Shown here one piece after another: positions 10,701-22,464 of a stretch of 64,000 nucleotides of DNA. The DNA is taken from NCBI GenBank assembly GCA_021234155.1, contig JAJEKV010000091.1, positions 1,123,501 to 1,187,500 of the forward strand, read 5' to 3'. Each line of letters begins with the position of its first letter. Within the stretch, counting starts at the first letter, position 1. This stretch comes from Isoetes taiwanensis (lineage: Eukaryota; Streptophyta; Lycopodiopsida; Isoetales; Isoetaceae). A model generated the notes under the pieces. The model saw only the letters and a list, made by a program, of their open reading frames with translations, searched no databases and was not told the DNA's origin. The translations under genes were made by a program, and so were the position numbers.

Positions 10701-13078
10701 TAGCATTGTGGGATGTGGAGATATGTTTATTATGTACATACCATGTACACATACGATAAACATCTTAGGGAGGTCATCTAGGTGGCGACACAAGGAGAGA
10801 AGGACGAGTGTATCCTAAAGTTACTGATGAAGGGTCTGGAGATACGTTCGAAATGTGCAAAGGACCGTCAATCCGTTGCATGCTAGAGTATGATGTGGTA
10901 GTTGGGACTTGAAATAAATGTCAACGGCCAATAGAATAAAGCTTAAGATGAGGGGGTTGAATAGTACAATAGTACAATTCCAGGATAGGTAGCGAATAGC
11001 AGTTACCTGCTAAATGTTCGAATGTGTCTTGCATAGACACCTAAGACTAGCTTTTCCACATGATCCATACCTGGATCAGGCAGAGGAGACGCCATGGGTT
11101 ACCTGGGGGTGCAAGTTAACATATACAGGACTCGAACATTGATACAAGTCCGGGTTATATTAAACGTAGGTAATTGTGGAAAGGCTGACAAAATACAAGG
11201 CAGGTACCTTGATGACTGCAGGTAACTTACGATTCCTACAAAGGCTCAGTCGCTCTTAGGCCATGACTATGGCTTAAATGAGGATGCCAAGTCATTTGGA
11301 ATGCCACAACAATGTGACAGCATCCTAACAGAGAAATGTAATGACTAACATTTCCAGGATGTAGGACAATGTTGAATCATAACCCCCAATGATAGGTGGG
11401 TTGACAACATAAAGGGCATATAATAGCGGCTTAGCGGCCACAAGACGGTTAACGAAGATGTGAAGGAGTAAATGGATTGGTGACTCTACTGAATAAAGGT
11501 CACAGCCAACGGGTGAATTGTCTACGCTATGCCAGGCGTAAGGGCCGGGATATTAAAAATCGATCATAAACGTAGAAAACATAAAAAAGAAGGACCGAAG
11601 GACCCTTATTGATGATATCTAGCGATCTGGATAGGAAGGTTATTACCTAACATGAAGGGTGGTTTTTACTAACATGCAAAGATAGATTTCCGGCTTGAAA
11701 GGCAGTAAGAACTAAAAAGGTTATTTAAAGATTTGGTGCATGGCTTAGAGAAGAAGACTTCCATGTCTTAGGACAACATGGTGCGAATTGAATTCACCAA
11801 GGACCTTTTTTAATAAATAGATAGATAGGTAGATAGCATTTATACGTCATGCCATATTGGCAGCGTCCATGAGGACATATGACGGACCCCCAGAGACTTG
11901 AACACAAGAGCTCTGAATAGAGGAGGCCGATCTTGAGAGGTTTTTGGGTGGTACTGTCCTTTGGGATATTCATATAATCCCAAGTTCATTTGGTGAACCT
12001 AAAGACGTTTAGGTATTAAAGTAATGGTTGGAAACATTTTGCTCGGACCGTATCTAGGTACTCTAGAAGGAGGTGAGTAATCAACAATGGTTGGGTGGCA
12101 TTAGAATGTACGGGAGAACAACTCCAAAAGAGGGTAGACTGCTGTCACTTTGACAGGCGTGTGGCACAGATAATTAATCACATCCCTATAGACGGTGAAG
12201 TTTGGCACAAAGTGTTGACATTATTGTGGGGGTTCTAACACAAGCACTCACTACGTATTACAGAGTTTGTATCGTGGTCTGTAAAAATGGTCCATAAAAA
12301 GAACACGGCCATTGAGAAGAAGTAGTGAGGGGTGGTAGGATTAAAGCTACCCATGGTCTAGAGGGGTGCTGCATGGCAGTCCCTAGTTGGTTGGGCGAAA
12401 ATAAATCCTTTCTCTGGGAATTGAGATGAGGCAAGGTTTAGACACTAAAGAGAGACAACGTTAATTATAGTTATGTCTATAAAACATTACTTATATAACG
12501 TCGAATAAGGTCTAATATAAAGCATATGAATGTAGTATGGATTGAATCATGGCAAGGCCCGAAGAAATTGTGTCATCAAGGCATCTACCACGGGTTCAAA
12601 ATGCGGGCGGAAAAGGAAAAACTTAAAAAAAAAAAAAAAAAAAAACGGACGCGTATTTTTATACGCGTGACCGTATGGGGCGCTGTTAGCGTTATACGCT
12701 AATAACTTTCGAAAAGAGACACCCTATTCGCTAGCAGCACCCCTTTTGACTTTTCGCCTTGGTGTTGCCATTTCGACCCCGGGAAACATGCCCCCTAGGG
12801 TATTTGAGAGGTGCCCGATCCATTGGAACGATTTTTGCCTTCATCTGAGCTACCTACAAAAAGTTATGGCGCATCCAAACTTGGGTCCTCCAGTCACACC
12901 ATTTTCCCTCCAAAATCACCCTAAACTTCCTAAACCGCAAACAATTTGTTACATCAACCTAGCACAAGACCAAATCACCGAAAAGTTAGGCAGTCCAACT
13001 AGCTTATACTCCCACTCAACTACCGAACTAACGGTCTAGAATTTGGTCAGTGCTATGATTCCGGTCAACCAAAATCAT
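7716..13078 (-). other. Internal region of nested element, no coding capacity seen
   Basis: More than 5 kb of AT-rich and purine-biased sequence with dense stops on both strands. The longest ORF (9094-8645, 149 residues) has no recognised motif. It contains a 20-nt poly-A run near 12625 and a short GATA repeat near 11815. No integrase or RT motifs were found when reading the minus strand. Confidence 0.6.
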
Positions 13079-13092
13079 GGCTCTGATACCAC
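13079..13092 (-). promoter_or_regulatory. Primer binding site (initiator Met tRNA)
   Basis: Minus strand GTGGTATCAGAGCC follows the 5' LTR end. TGGTATCAGAGC is the standard plant initiator-methionine primer complement. Confidence 0.9.
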
Positions 13093-14683
13093 TGTGACGC
13101 TCCCTGAACATATACGGCACTCCAGACGTATACATACAGGGACTTCCCCCTCCCATGGCAATCAACTCACCATGAGCAGGGCCCTCCGTCTAACTCGGAC
13201 CCTCCATAGAAAGATGCTCGGGTGAAGGACACGGAGGTGTCATTCGGCCCACGCCTTCAATGGGACTCCTATATCGCAGAAGCGTGAATACAAGGTTAGC
13301 ACACAGCATAATCATATAATAAATATCCACCACGAAGGGCGGCACATCCATCCAACTGATGATAACAGAAAAGAAGATGCATCTAATCCTAAGGAAAACA
13401 CCCCAAACCCCAGGTTCTACCCCGGCTCAGACTCCTGTGAGGATGGACTGACGGCTCGGTCTCAAGAGATCAGCAGACAGAGGTATAACCTGGCGTTGGC
13501 TGGCAGAGAACAGTGGCTAGGGTTGTCCACTCCATCCGCCCCTCCTGTGCACACTTTGCAGATGAGCTGAATCAAGCTATGGCGCCATTGTAGCCTTCCG
13601 GAGACGCAATCCCAAGGTATCACCCTTCGGGACTACTCCGGGTTACATCTCCCCGGTCCGATGAGGCAGGTCAGAGAAGTGTCCCTTCCAAGAGTCGCAG
13701 TGAATCCATGGGTGAGCTAGAGAATACGTGCCGCATCAGCGACCCCCGCATGCGTACCCGACCTACTCCCCTAAATCTACACAAAGTACAGGATGATCAC
13801 ACCACTGTACCCAGGGAGTGTCAGACCCATACCCGGCCTAGTTCACTGGCCGGCTATTAGGCCTAGCTCACTGAAGGAGTCCCCGTAACCTTTTATGCTC
13901 AGGCGAGACCCCACCCCACACTTCATCACCACGGCTCCTTGTCTGGTGCTTCAATCATGCCATAGATTCCACAGCTCGGTGGGATCTTGTGCACAGGCCA
14001 CAATTACTGGGTACTATGGGAGCTACTAGGAGCATACTACTGAACATAGGTTACAGAGGTCTCTACCCCCCCTTAATCCCTGCTTTCTGGAAGGACTAAC
14101 AGAGATACTATCAAAGATACATCCATCCATCCATCACAGAGCATAATCAATAGTTGTGAACAATTCTAACTATCAAACAAGGGTTAATCATCATCAGAGA
14201 CAAGCAAAGAAGCCTGACAGAGGCGCTAGCCTACTAGAATCACAACTAAGCTAACTATGTACTAACCGGAACCATAGCTAGCTCCACTATCCCTCTGGGT
14301 CGCCATCCTTCTGGCTGGAACAGGGTCGAACAGCATCCCAGGGTTAGGCAGCATCTCCTCCTCCATCTCCAATTGCCCCAAATCGAATTGGGGCAAATTG
14401 GGGTGCAACCCCCAATTTGGATGTCCCAAATTGGAAACTCTGCCTTGCCCAATCGATTTGGGCCAGGTGGCGACTTTAGGTTGGTTAATATTAGCTAATT
14501 TGGTATTTTAGCCCTTTTTAATATTAGGTTAAGCCCTGGGTTTTAGGTTAGGTTTCCACTTTAATAATGAATTATTAACATAGCTAACCTTAGCTTATGA
14601 ATAATTAATGTGCCATTAATTATTCATAATGACGTGTCATGTATTTATACTCAAAAAGGCATATAAATACGTGGAACGTCACA
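13093..14683 (-). repeat. 5' LTR of nested element (longer copy)
   Basis: 1591 bp. The additional block 13434-13745 contains GGGGAGATGTAACC and GGGGCGGATGGAGTGGACAA on the minus strand, both also present in the LTR at 51502-53008. The block is therefore ancestral and was probably lost from the other LTR. Confidence 0.9.
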
Positions 14684-16429
14684 GTAAATTAACACCAAAT
14701 GTTATATCAGGCCTAGTGCAATTGGCCAAGTATGACAAACATCCTATTAAGGATCTATATGGTATTTTCTCCATTTGTTTCTTTCCTTCAAGAGTATCTG
14801 GACACATTTGGGCGGATATTTTATGGCCTGGCACTAGTGGAGTGTTTGCAATGTTGCATTCACTCATAGAGAATCTTTTCAACATATTAGCAATTTGAGT
14901 TTCCTGACTCAAGGTCAGCAACTTATTTGATCTATCTCTATGCACATCAATACCTAAAAATCTCTTCAATTCTCCTAGATCTGTCATTTGAAATCTTTTC
15001 TTCAACAACCATTTACAATGACCCAATAATGATGTATTGTTTGCAACCATAATATTGTCATCTACATACAAGCCAATGATACACCAATTCCATCACAAAC
15101 CTGTATAAATTTCCATCACATTGCAATTTTTGAAAGCCCTGTTCCGGAAGATAACCATCCATACACCTATACCATTCTCTTGGTGCTTGTTTTAGAGCAT
15201 ACACTGCCCTGTTTAACCTCTAGACCTTGCCATGTTCTTCAGGCTTTAGATAGATTTCTTCCTCCAATTCTGCATTTAAAAATGTTGTACTCACATCCAT
15301 ATGATGAATTTCAAATCCATAAGCATTTGCAATTGACAACAATATCCTCAAACTATTAATTTTTACCAAAGGAGAGAAAGTCTCATCAAAATCCAGACCT
15401 TTTTTCTGAGTAAAGCCCTGTGCCACCAGCCTTGCCTTGAATTTCTTTAATTTCCCATCTACTCCTTGTTTAACCCTGAAAATCCATTTATTTCCAACTA
15501 TATTCTTATTGTCAGGTTTATCTACCACTGTGTAAGTTCCTGTTCTTTGAAAAGCATGCATTTCCTCTTTCATTGCTTGAATCCAGTGAGTTGAATTTTT
15601 TCCTTTTACAGCCTCTTCAAATGTGAGTGGCAGATCATCTGTTTCTAACACTAGAATATCAAATAAGGAATTGACTTCAAAGGTTTCATACCTTTTGCTT
15701 TTTCCAGCCTCACTCCTCCCATACAATTCTGTATTAACTTTGGCTTCATCAGCCAATATTTGAGCTTCAGTTCTTCTTTTCATTCTTTGTCTCTTTTCTG
15801 GAACCATTATTGGTGCAGGCTCTACCAATTCCTCATGCTCAGCTCCAGATTGTTCCCCTTCAGACTCAACTGTTTGCTGATTTTCTGCTTCAGCTTCAAT
15901 GTCCTTTATTTGATCATGTTCATCTTCACTATCGCTGTCTTCAATTAATTTTCCATCTTGTGCAACTTGTGAAGTCGGTTCAATAGCTTCTGCAATCACA
16001 TAATCATTAGTTTTTAAGCCTATGTCTTTGACTTTTTCATTTACATTTGGGATGGCTTTATAATATTTTTCTTCATCAAACACCACATCTTTACTGATCA
16101 ATATTTTCCTGTTCATAGGATCATACAACCTATATCCTTTAGAGTTAGGATCATAACCTACTAGGTAAGCAATACAGGCTCGATCATCAAGTTTTTTCCT
16201 TACTTCTTCAGGAACATGAACAAAAGATAAACAACCATATGATCTTAAGTGCTCATAACTTGGTATTTTTCCTGACCATAACATATTTGGTATTGTTCCT
16301 CTTGTGCTGACTGAAGGCAGCATATTTTGAATATAGACTGCAGTTCTCACAGCCTCATCCCACAGAAAATTTGGTAATCCTGAATACTTTAACATTGACC
16401 TGACAGCATTTAATATTGTCCTATTTTTG
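14684..16429 (-). pseudogene. Copia integrase C-part and reverse transcriptase
   Basis: ORF 16395-15220 starts in the integrase C-terminal region (MLKYSGLPNFLWDEAVRTAV, then CLSFVHVPEEVRKKLDDRA) and runs into RT (NKWIFRVKQGVDGKLKKFKA, RLVAQGFTQ, FDETFSPLVK, IHHMDVSTTFLN). After an in-frame TAG near 15217 the frame continues RLNRAVYALKQAPREWY, then shifts. ORF 15071-14679 supplies the catalytic MYVDD and RPDITFGVNLL. The RT is cut by the nested LTR element. Two lesions make it non-functional as it stands. Confidence 0.9.
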
Positions 16430-16471
16430 GATTGCCCCTAAGGGGGCAAACCCTCGTTTATATGGGGTTTG

Positions 16472-16513
16472 TGGCATATCCTAAGTATATGCTGGAATAT
16501 ACTTAGGATATGC
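16472..16513. repeat. 18-bp stem hairpin near insertion end
   Basis: GGCATATCCTAAGTATAT, loop GCTGGA, then ATATACTTAGGATATGCC: a perfect 18-bp stem with a 6-nt loop, 43 bp inside the left end of the captured-gene insertion. Confidence 0.9.
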
Positions 16514-16805
16514 CGGTGACTGCTCAAAACTTGCTCTTTCCTGTAAACTGGCGGTCGCGATTGTTGCTGGGCAGCTGGTGTGGAAATTGGCTAACCGGCA
16601 CCGTGGGCATGTGTTCTATGCAAGATCCGGCAGTTTTTTTCAGTTTTCTATGGATTGACAGCGGAACATTCAGGTTGCAAAATAAAACAACGACGTGGTG
16701 TCAAGAATGCTCATCTTCTTCTGCTACGAATGTGGCTGACTGATCTTGGTAAGGATGTTTGCTGCATAAATTAAACACTCTGTGTTGTTCATCGATTATA
16801 ATTGC

Positions 16806-17190
16806 AGGAAGTTGTTCAATTGAGGTTCAGGTATTTGATTGCAAAGGGGGAAATTTTAAAATGGAATCCACAGACCAAGCAAGGCTCCAACTCTTCCCAA
16901 TTGGGTCCGGGGGAATGACACTCATTTTTGCAGCTTTTAGGCTTAAAAACAGCAGCTCAGAATGGGATTTTTTTCGCAAGTCCTCATCCTCAGGTAAGAA
17001 TTGAGAGTTGTTTTTGGCTGGTCCATTGACTAATAATGCATGTCTTTGCATCAGAAATTATGTACAAAGTGTTATGGTCATGGAAAAATGCTATGTGATC
17101 TATGTAACGCCAGTGGTACAGTTAGGTGGAAAGGAAAAGTCAGACATGTGGGACCATGCCCAAAACGTTTTGGTTCCTGCTTAAGAAAGG
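16806..17190 (+). pseudogene. Captured fragment with DnaJ-type cysteine-rich zinc finger
   Basis: Two exon-like blocks. The first (16806-16993) lies between an AG and a GTAAG site and reads, for example, MESTDQARLQLFPIGSGG; I cannot assign it. The second (about 17053-17190) follows TTTGCATCAG and reads KLCTKCYGHGKMLCDLCNAS GTVRWKG, with paired CxxCxGxG and CxxC motifs as in BSD2- and DnaJ-type zinc fingers of plastid proteins; a GTAAAT donor follows. No start codon region or full gene is present, so this is a captured piece. Whether both blocks come from one gene is open. Confidence 0.6.
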
Positions 17191-17401
17191 TAAATTATCT
17201 GTATATCTTGCCAATCAAATAAAGAATTTGTCAACTTCCCATATTTCATGTTTCAAACGAATTTAGCTGTCCTTCTGCCTTGTTTGAACCTGCTTGTATC
17301 TTGTGTTCTTTGGTGCATAGGCATCTCACCTCTAATAAAATCTAGGTACTGATTATAATGCATGCTTAATGCTGATATGGTTAAGTACATGCATAACCAG
17401 G

Positions 17402-17565
17402 GGCAAAAGGAAGCTCCAAACTGCAGGGCACTATCTGAGGTTGCTACCATGAACAAATAGAAGGCATTTGGACATGTTATGCCATTTTCTGCTAGAACTA
17501 GACAATATATTAGTGGCCTCTTCTTACATGATGGTTTCTGCTACTCAGATATCCAGAAGCACGTG
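17402..17565. repeat. Direct repeat left of kinase fragment
   Basis: About 165 bp starting GGCAAAAGGAAGCTCCAAAC and ending CAGATATCCAGAAGC. It recurs at 18115-18277 with around eight differences, flanking the kinase fragment. Confidence 0.9.
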
Positions 17566-17763
17566 CTTTATAAAAGTCTCAGGTTTCCTTAACATTCGAG
17601 GGAAAGCGAGGAAGCTTATACTGCTATGAGAGGCGACCTGCAAATGTTTCTCTTTTACTGTTTAATTCATGCCTATGGCCATGCTGCAGTGGGCTGCTTA
17701 CCACATTATTGATCTGATGTTTAGGTAATATTCTGGGAATATTTAGGTAATATTCCAATATTC

Positions 17764-18111
17764 TGTTAGATGCTGATTTAGAGCCAAAGCTTTCAGATTT
17801 TGGATTGGCAAGGCAGGGACGTGATCTTAATAATAGTCATATCTGTACAGTGGTGTGTACATCACTTTTCTAAGTATTAAAAAGGCTATTGCTTCTAGAT
17901 TATATTTTTTATTCCAAATATCATAACTGAAGGCCACAATGTTTGTTTACGGTGGACTTCGCAGATTCTTGGCATAGCGGGATATGCTGCACCAGAATAT
18001 CTTCATACTGGACATCTTATCACAAAAAGTGATGTTTGGAGTTTTGGAGTTCTACTGTTTGAAATATTGACTGGTCGGCCTGCTGTTGATAAGAATGTAG
18101 CGAAGAACAAA
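17764..18111 (+). pseudogene. Captured receptor-like kinase fragment
   Basis: The first block reads [19 protein letters not shown], covering kinase subdomains VIb-VII with the DFG magnesium loop. After an intron, the block from 17965 reads [40 protein letters not shown], covering subdomain VIII (APE) and IX (DVWSFG). The intron boundary ends in TTCGCAG. It resembles plant receptor-like cytoplasmic or LRR kinases. The ATP-binding lobe and the C-lobe end are absent, so it is a fragment. Confidence 0.8.
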
Positions 18112-18114
18112 GTT

Positions 18115-18277
18115 GCAAAAGGAAGCTCCAAACTGCAGGGCACTATCTGAGGTTGCTGCCATGAACAAATAGAAGGAATTTGAACATGTTATGCCATTTT
18201 CTGCTAGAACTAGACAAAATATTAGTGGCCTTTTCTTACATGATGGTTTCTGCTACTCAGATATCCAGAAGCCTGTT
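18115..18277. repeat. Direct repeat right of kinase fragment
   Basis: Second copy of the 165-bp unit at 17402-17565, in the same orientation. The pair brackets the kinase piece and could mark an internal duplication during capture. Confidence 0.9.
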
Positions 18278-18391
18278 GAAGGAAAAAAGATTTTGACATT
18301 GTGGCTCAAGTCCTTGTATGATTGCCTCCATAATCCTAACTTGAAGACTAGCATTATCCTTTAATAACTAACGAGGAATTTCTATTCGCAG

Positions 18392-19826
18392 TTCTTTGCT
18401 ATCCCTGCAGTTGCTGGAGGTTTGCATCCAGATGCAGGAGCTTCACACTTGCTTTTTGGCCTTCCTGGTTGCATTGGTGAGTTTGCAGCCTTCCTGGTTT
18501 CATTGGTGAGTTTGCCTTTGTACTGGCCCTCGACTTTTCCTTATTGACAAGTATCTTGTTTTACGTATGATATGGCAGGTGAGTACTTAGCCCTCACTAG
18601 TGAACGTTTGGATGACTTTGTTCCTAGTCATGTATGTTCTAGTTTTTTTCATTGTTTTGTAACTCCTGTTTTGGGGTGCACAATTGTGTTAGACAACTAA
18701 GAATTTGCATTAATGTTTGCAGAGACTATCCCTTCTTGAGGAGCGACTTCGAACTTTGGAGAACCAATTTCCACGATCTCCATATTTTGATGTTATACGT
18801 AATGCTATTGTTGAATATACTGATCATGTGAAACCAGGGAGCAATAGCATCGTAGAAAGGTAAATGATGATATGTGCAGTTAAACTTGTTGATGTGGTTC
18901 TCTATACTATGTGTGTTACAACATAGTAAAAGTCGCTATTTTCAGGCATAATTCTAGATCTTGTTGCAAACCATGTAAATCGCTTCTAAATTTGATAATG
19001 GTTTCAGGGGCCCCGTGATTGACAAGTATTTTTCAAAGGAAACTGTTGAAGATATCTTAAAAGCGCTTGTAAGGAAGCAAAAAAAAGGCAAATAGATGTA
19101 GCCTTTATATTACCTATATGTCATTTCACTTAGCTTACTGAGCAAAAATGTTGCTCAATTGTAGGAGGCTGAATTGGAAGTGTCGTCACAAAAGGAATGG
19201 ATTCACAAAAGAAATGGATTCAGAGAACAATAGCTAAGGCATCACCTATAAGCCTTAAGGTTGCATTAACCTCTGTAAGTATGTCTATAAACGTATAAAA
19301 TTAGTTATATATTAAAAGATGGTTTGCGTAACCAATGGTTCTCTTAAAACAAAATCATGGTTCCATTTCAGGTTTGCAGGTTCGCATGGGCAGAAAAATC
19401 TCTTCTTAGTGATTCTTTGGCACGTGAATACTGCATAACTTCTCATGCAGTATTTGAAGATGTCTCTGGGGATTTATATGAGGTAAGTTCACCTTCCATT
19501 CTATATACATAAAAGTAGATTGGCCCTCAACCAACTAACTTGTATTAATCCAGGGATATCGAGCTTTTGCATTGCAACATGACAGAAAACCTCAGGTAAT
19601 GTTAAATGGCCCCATAAACTATATAATAGTAGACCAATTTTTGGGGTAATATTTCCTGCAAAATTTCATGCACTTAAATTGCAGAGATTTTCTGACAAAG
19701 AACCTGCTCTGGGTTTTCGTGTAGTGGGATCCTTCAACATTGGCGAAGGTGACAAATGCAATGGTTGATAAATACTTGACTCAATTGCAAGAGGAGGGAT
19801 GGGAAGATTGGACTCTTCCAATATAA
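18392..19826 (+). pseudogene. Captured CHY1-type 3-hydroxyisobutyryl-CoA hydrolase fragment
   Basis: At least eight exon-like blocks separated by short introns read through the C-terminal half of the crotonase-family hydrolase CHY1: HPDAGASHLLFGLPGCIG, GEYLALTSERLD, VPSHRLSLLEERLRTLENQF, PVIDKYFSKETVEDIL, IQRTIAKASPISLKVALTS, then DLYEGYRAFALQHDRKPQ and MVDKYLTQLQEEGWEDWTLP before a natural TAA. The family acts in valine breakdown. The N-terminal half with the oxyanion-hole region is missing, part of the fold between LTSERLD and FVPS is deleted, and frameshifts are present. The intron pattern shows the DNA, not an mRNA copy, was captured. Confidence 0.8.
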
Positions 19827-21257
19827 TTTTGCATATATAACACATATTTCGAGTTGGCATATTTAACAAGGGGTCTATTTTAGCAGAGGAATTTCACCCA
19901 TTCAAATTGGGGGCTTGTTTCAAAGGCATAAAAATGACATTATGATCGAGAAATGCATGCCCATAAAAATGTGTGTGGGGGTTATCCCATTCTGTGAGAG
20001 CCAGGTCCGAACCTCGTAACGGGCTTGCTCAATTCTACTATGGGATTTTCAGATTTTAGTTGCTGAATGGAGGGAAAAGACGTGCGTTATAATGTGACAC
20101 CTATTTTTGTGCACGGTGTCAACTGTCAACTATGCAGGTTATAGGCTATTGTTAAACGTAAAAAGGTAATAGCCGAAAATTACCAACATTATGGTGCACT
20201 GTAACCCTAAGATTATAGCGTCACACTCTTTCTATCTTTCTTGGAAAGGGTTGTCCTGCGAACGTATCACCACATTGAGAGTAAAGTTACTTTGAGCCTT
20301 CTTTCAAATGGAACAACGAATCTTACACATTCTCCCTTTTAAGAATGGCATTTTCAATCTAGCATGCTCAATTCCTGCCAGAGGTCGCAAAGTGAAGGGC
20401 AAGACAAAATTTGGCAAGTGTGATTCTTGCAATTTATAGCTTTTCCTGTTCAAATATCGATGTATTAGGAGCTTGAAAGTTCAAACCATCCATGGCCAGG
20501 TGTTAGTCAATTAGAACTGGGTGAGCGCCCATCTTTAGTCGTACGAGACCATTGAAGCCTATGCTTCTTGGCCTTCTTGATTCTGCTTTCTCATGGCCAG
20601 GATTGCATTCTAAATTGTGCAATTGACACAGTCAGATCCATTGTTTAATTTACCACCAATGCGCACAGATTGCTATCGGTAGTATGATTTCTGTAACAGG
20701 CTCTAAGGTCACCTAGAACCCCCTGATAAAGAGTTCACTGCGAGATTGCTGGTGCAAAGTTGAGAATACTTTCCAATCTGTGAAGATGTGGAGCACCCAA
20801 TGCCATTTTCTGATAAGTCGATCAATTGTAAGAATGGATAATCCCCATCGCAAATAAGTAGTCAGAAACTCTCTATGAAGCCTAGCTTCTTCAGTTTAGG
20901 CCCACGAATCTTAGTTGGAATGCCTCCAGTGAGGTCACTATTTACTAGCTTTCTATCTTTGTTTTGTTAAATAATGTTGATAAAGTGCATCCGTTCCTCA
21001 CAAAGCAGTGACGATGTTCTATGACCGAGCTACTCTCATTTCCATGCTGACAAAACATGTATTTCCATTCTCTGCTCTATTAGACTTGTCTTTATGCTTC
21101 TGCAATACTTGTTCCATGCCGAGCACCAAAGATTTCTTCAGGATAATACCCATAAAGTCATGGTATCAAGTATTCTATTGTTTTGAAGTAGCAATTTTGA
21201 TTGATTCTGAAAACATGACATTGACAAATGATTTAAGCCACTTCACCCTCCTGCCAT
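19827..21257. other. Remainder of the captured-gene insertion, no gene recognised
   Basis: About 1.4 kb with short ORFs only. The longest (21008-21259, 83 residues) has no known motif. It may derive from the 3' flank of the captured hydrolase gene. Confidence 0.45.
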
Positions 21258-21284
21258 AGAGGGCAACCCTTCGTGCACAGCACC

Positions 21285-22059
21285 TTGTTTCTTTCTGCCA
21301 CACCATTTTGTTGTGGGGAATACCTGCAAGTCAACTGTCTTTTTATACCTCGTGTGGCACAAAATGCTTTGAATTCATCTAATAAATATTCTCCTCCTCT
21401 ATCAGATCTTATACACTTAATTTTTCTCCCTGTTTCTAGTTCAACCTCAGCAACAAACAACTTCAAAGCATCAAAAGCATGATCCTTGATTTTGAGCAGA
21501 TAACATTTTGTTTTTCTGCTAAAATCATCTATGAAAGTTATGAAGTATCTATTTTTCTTCAAACTTGTGACATTAATAGGACCACATAGATCTGTATGAA
21601 TTAAATCCAATACTCCTTTAGCTCTCTTTGTAGATCTTTTAAAAGGCAGTCTTGTTTGTTTGCCAAGTTGGCAACCAGCACATATCTTTGTCTTACCTCC
21701 TTCCTTTGCATTTATGAATTTGTGTTTTTCTAGTAATTCTACATTTGTCATATTGTATGACACAATCTATTATGCCACATGTCCTTAGTTGGCAATTCAA
21801 CAATATTAATACTTGGATTCTTTTCTTTTTGGAAACCAAACAAATTACCAACCCTCCTTCCAATAAATCTCAGAATATTATCCTGATATATTTTGCATTG
21901 AAGTTTTTCAAAAACAACCTTGAATCCAAGATCAACAAGCTGACATATTGATATCAAATTTCTCACTAGATTTGGAACACACAAAACCTCCTTAAGTAAC
22001 ACACTTTTTCCTTGCAAATCAAAGATTTCTAAAACCCCTGAATCTTGAATTTCTTGCAC
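21285..22059 (-). pseudogene. Copia pre-integrase and integrase core
   Basis: ORF 22059-21748 contains EVLCVPNLVRNLISICQL and the end of the zinc-binding pre-integrase region (WHNRLCH). ORF 21763 onward contains CAGCQLGKQTRLPF, then the catalytic triad DLIHTDLCGP, IRSDRGGEYL and PQQNGVAERN (D, D, E). A one-base frame change near 21765 separates the two. The core is interrupted right after AERNK by the insertion at 21284. Confidence 0.9.
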
Positions 22060-22464
22060 TCCACCATCACCAAGTTGAACATGACCCCAACTTCTTTTGC
22101 ACTCTTTTAACAGCTACACTCTTTTCTGCTCCAGAATCTAAAACAAGAAACTTGTTGTCAAATTTATTCATTCTCTGAGCAACATTAAGTAATTTTGTTA
22201 CCTCAATTGTATCATCCAAGTTTTCTTCTTCAGCCTTGGCATCTTCAACTATATTTACACTACATGCTCCTCTGGATCTCCCTCGACCCCTTGAGCTTGC
22301 AAAACCTTTGCCTCGACCTCTTCCTTTTCCACTTATGCCTTTAGGACTTGGACAGTCAACTGCAAGATGCCCTTTCTCATCACAGTTAAAACATTTAAAA
22401 CCTTTACCTGCATTTGGACATTCAGGCTTCAAATGTCCATATTGATTGCATGTAAAACAAGGTC
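22060..22464 (-). pseudogene. Copia zinc knuckles and truncated protease
   Basis: Two CCHC knuckles, CFTCNQYGHLKPEC and CFNCDEKGHLAVDC, are followed by a Gly/Arg-rich stretch and the protease motif LVLDSGAEKSV. The rest of the protease is deleted: the sequence moves within a few codons to the LGDGGVQEIQDSG region. The element therefore could not process its own polyprotein. A frame slip at an AAAAAAG run near 22500 separates this part from gag. Confidence 0.85.

Larger units (their letters stand above)
6444..14683 (-). mobile_element. Nested non-coding LTR retrotransposon (LARD-like)
   Basis: LTRs begin TGTGACG and end CGTCACA, with 5-bp target duplication GTAAA (6439-6443 and 14684-14688). 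The initiator-Met primer site and purine tract are present, so orientation is minus. The 5.4-kb interior has no recognisable gag or pol in any frame. That fits a large retrotransposon derivative moved by a partner's proteins. Its purine tract and LTR ends match those of the LTR element at 51.5-62.2 kb, and parts of the two LTRs are similar, so they belong to one broad family. Confidence 0.9.
16430..21284. mobile_element. 4.85-kb insertion carrying captured host gene pieces
   Basis: It interrupts the integrase frame of the copia between AERNK (21285 side) and NRTILNAVRSM (16429 side). A 3-bp duplication TTG fits both junctions and restores that frame. The left end GATTGCCCCTAAGGGG and the right end (reverse complement GAAGGGTTGCCCTCTA) share TTGCCC in inverted orientation, but the match is short. 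Inside lie at least three unrelated plant gene fragments, all on the plus strand and with introns. Type is uncertain: a Pack-type DNA transposon is favoured. A Helitron lacks the expected TC and CTRR ends. Confidence 0.7.

Noticed and set aside
16430-21284. Helitron
   Set aside because: No TC start and no CTRR end adjoining an A-T target in either orientation. A strong hairpin is present, but at 43 bp from the end rather than about 10 bp.
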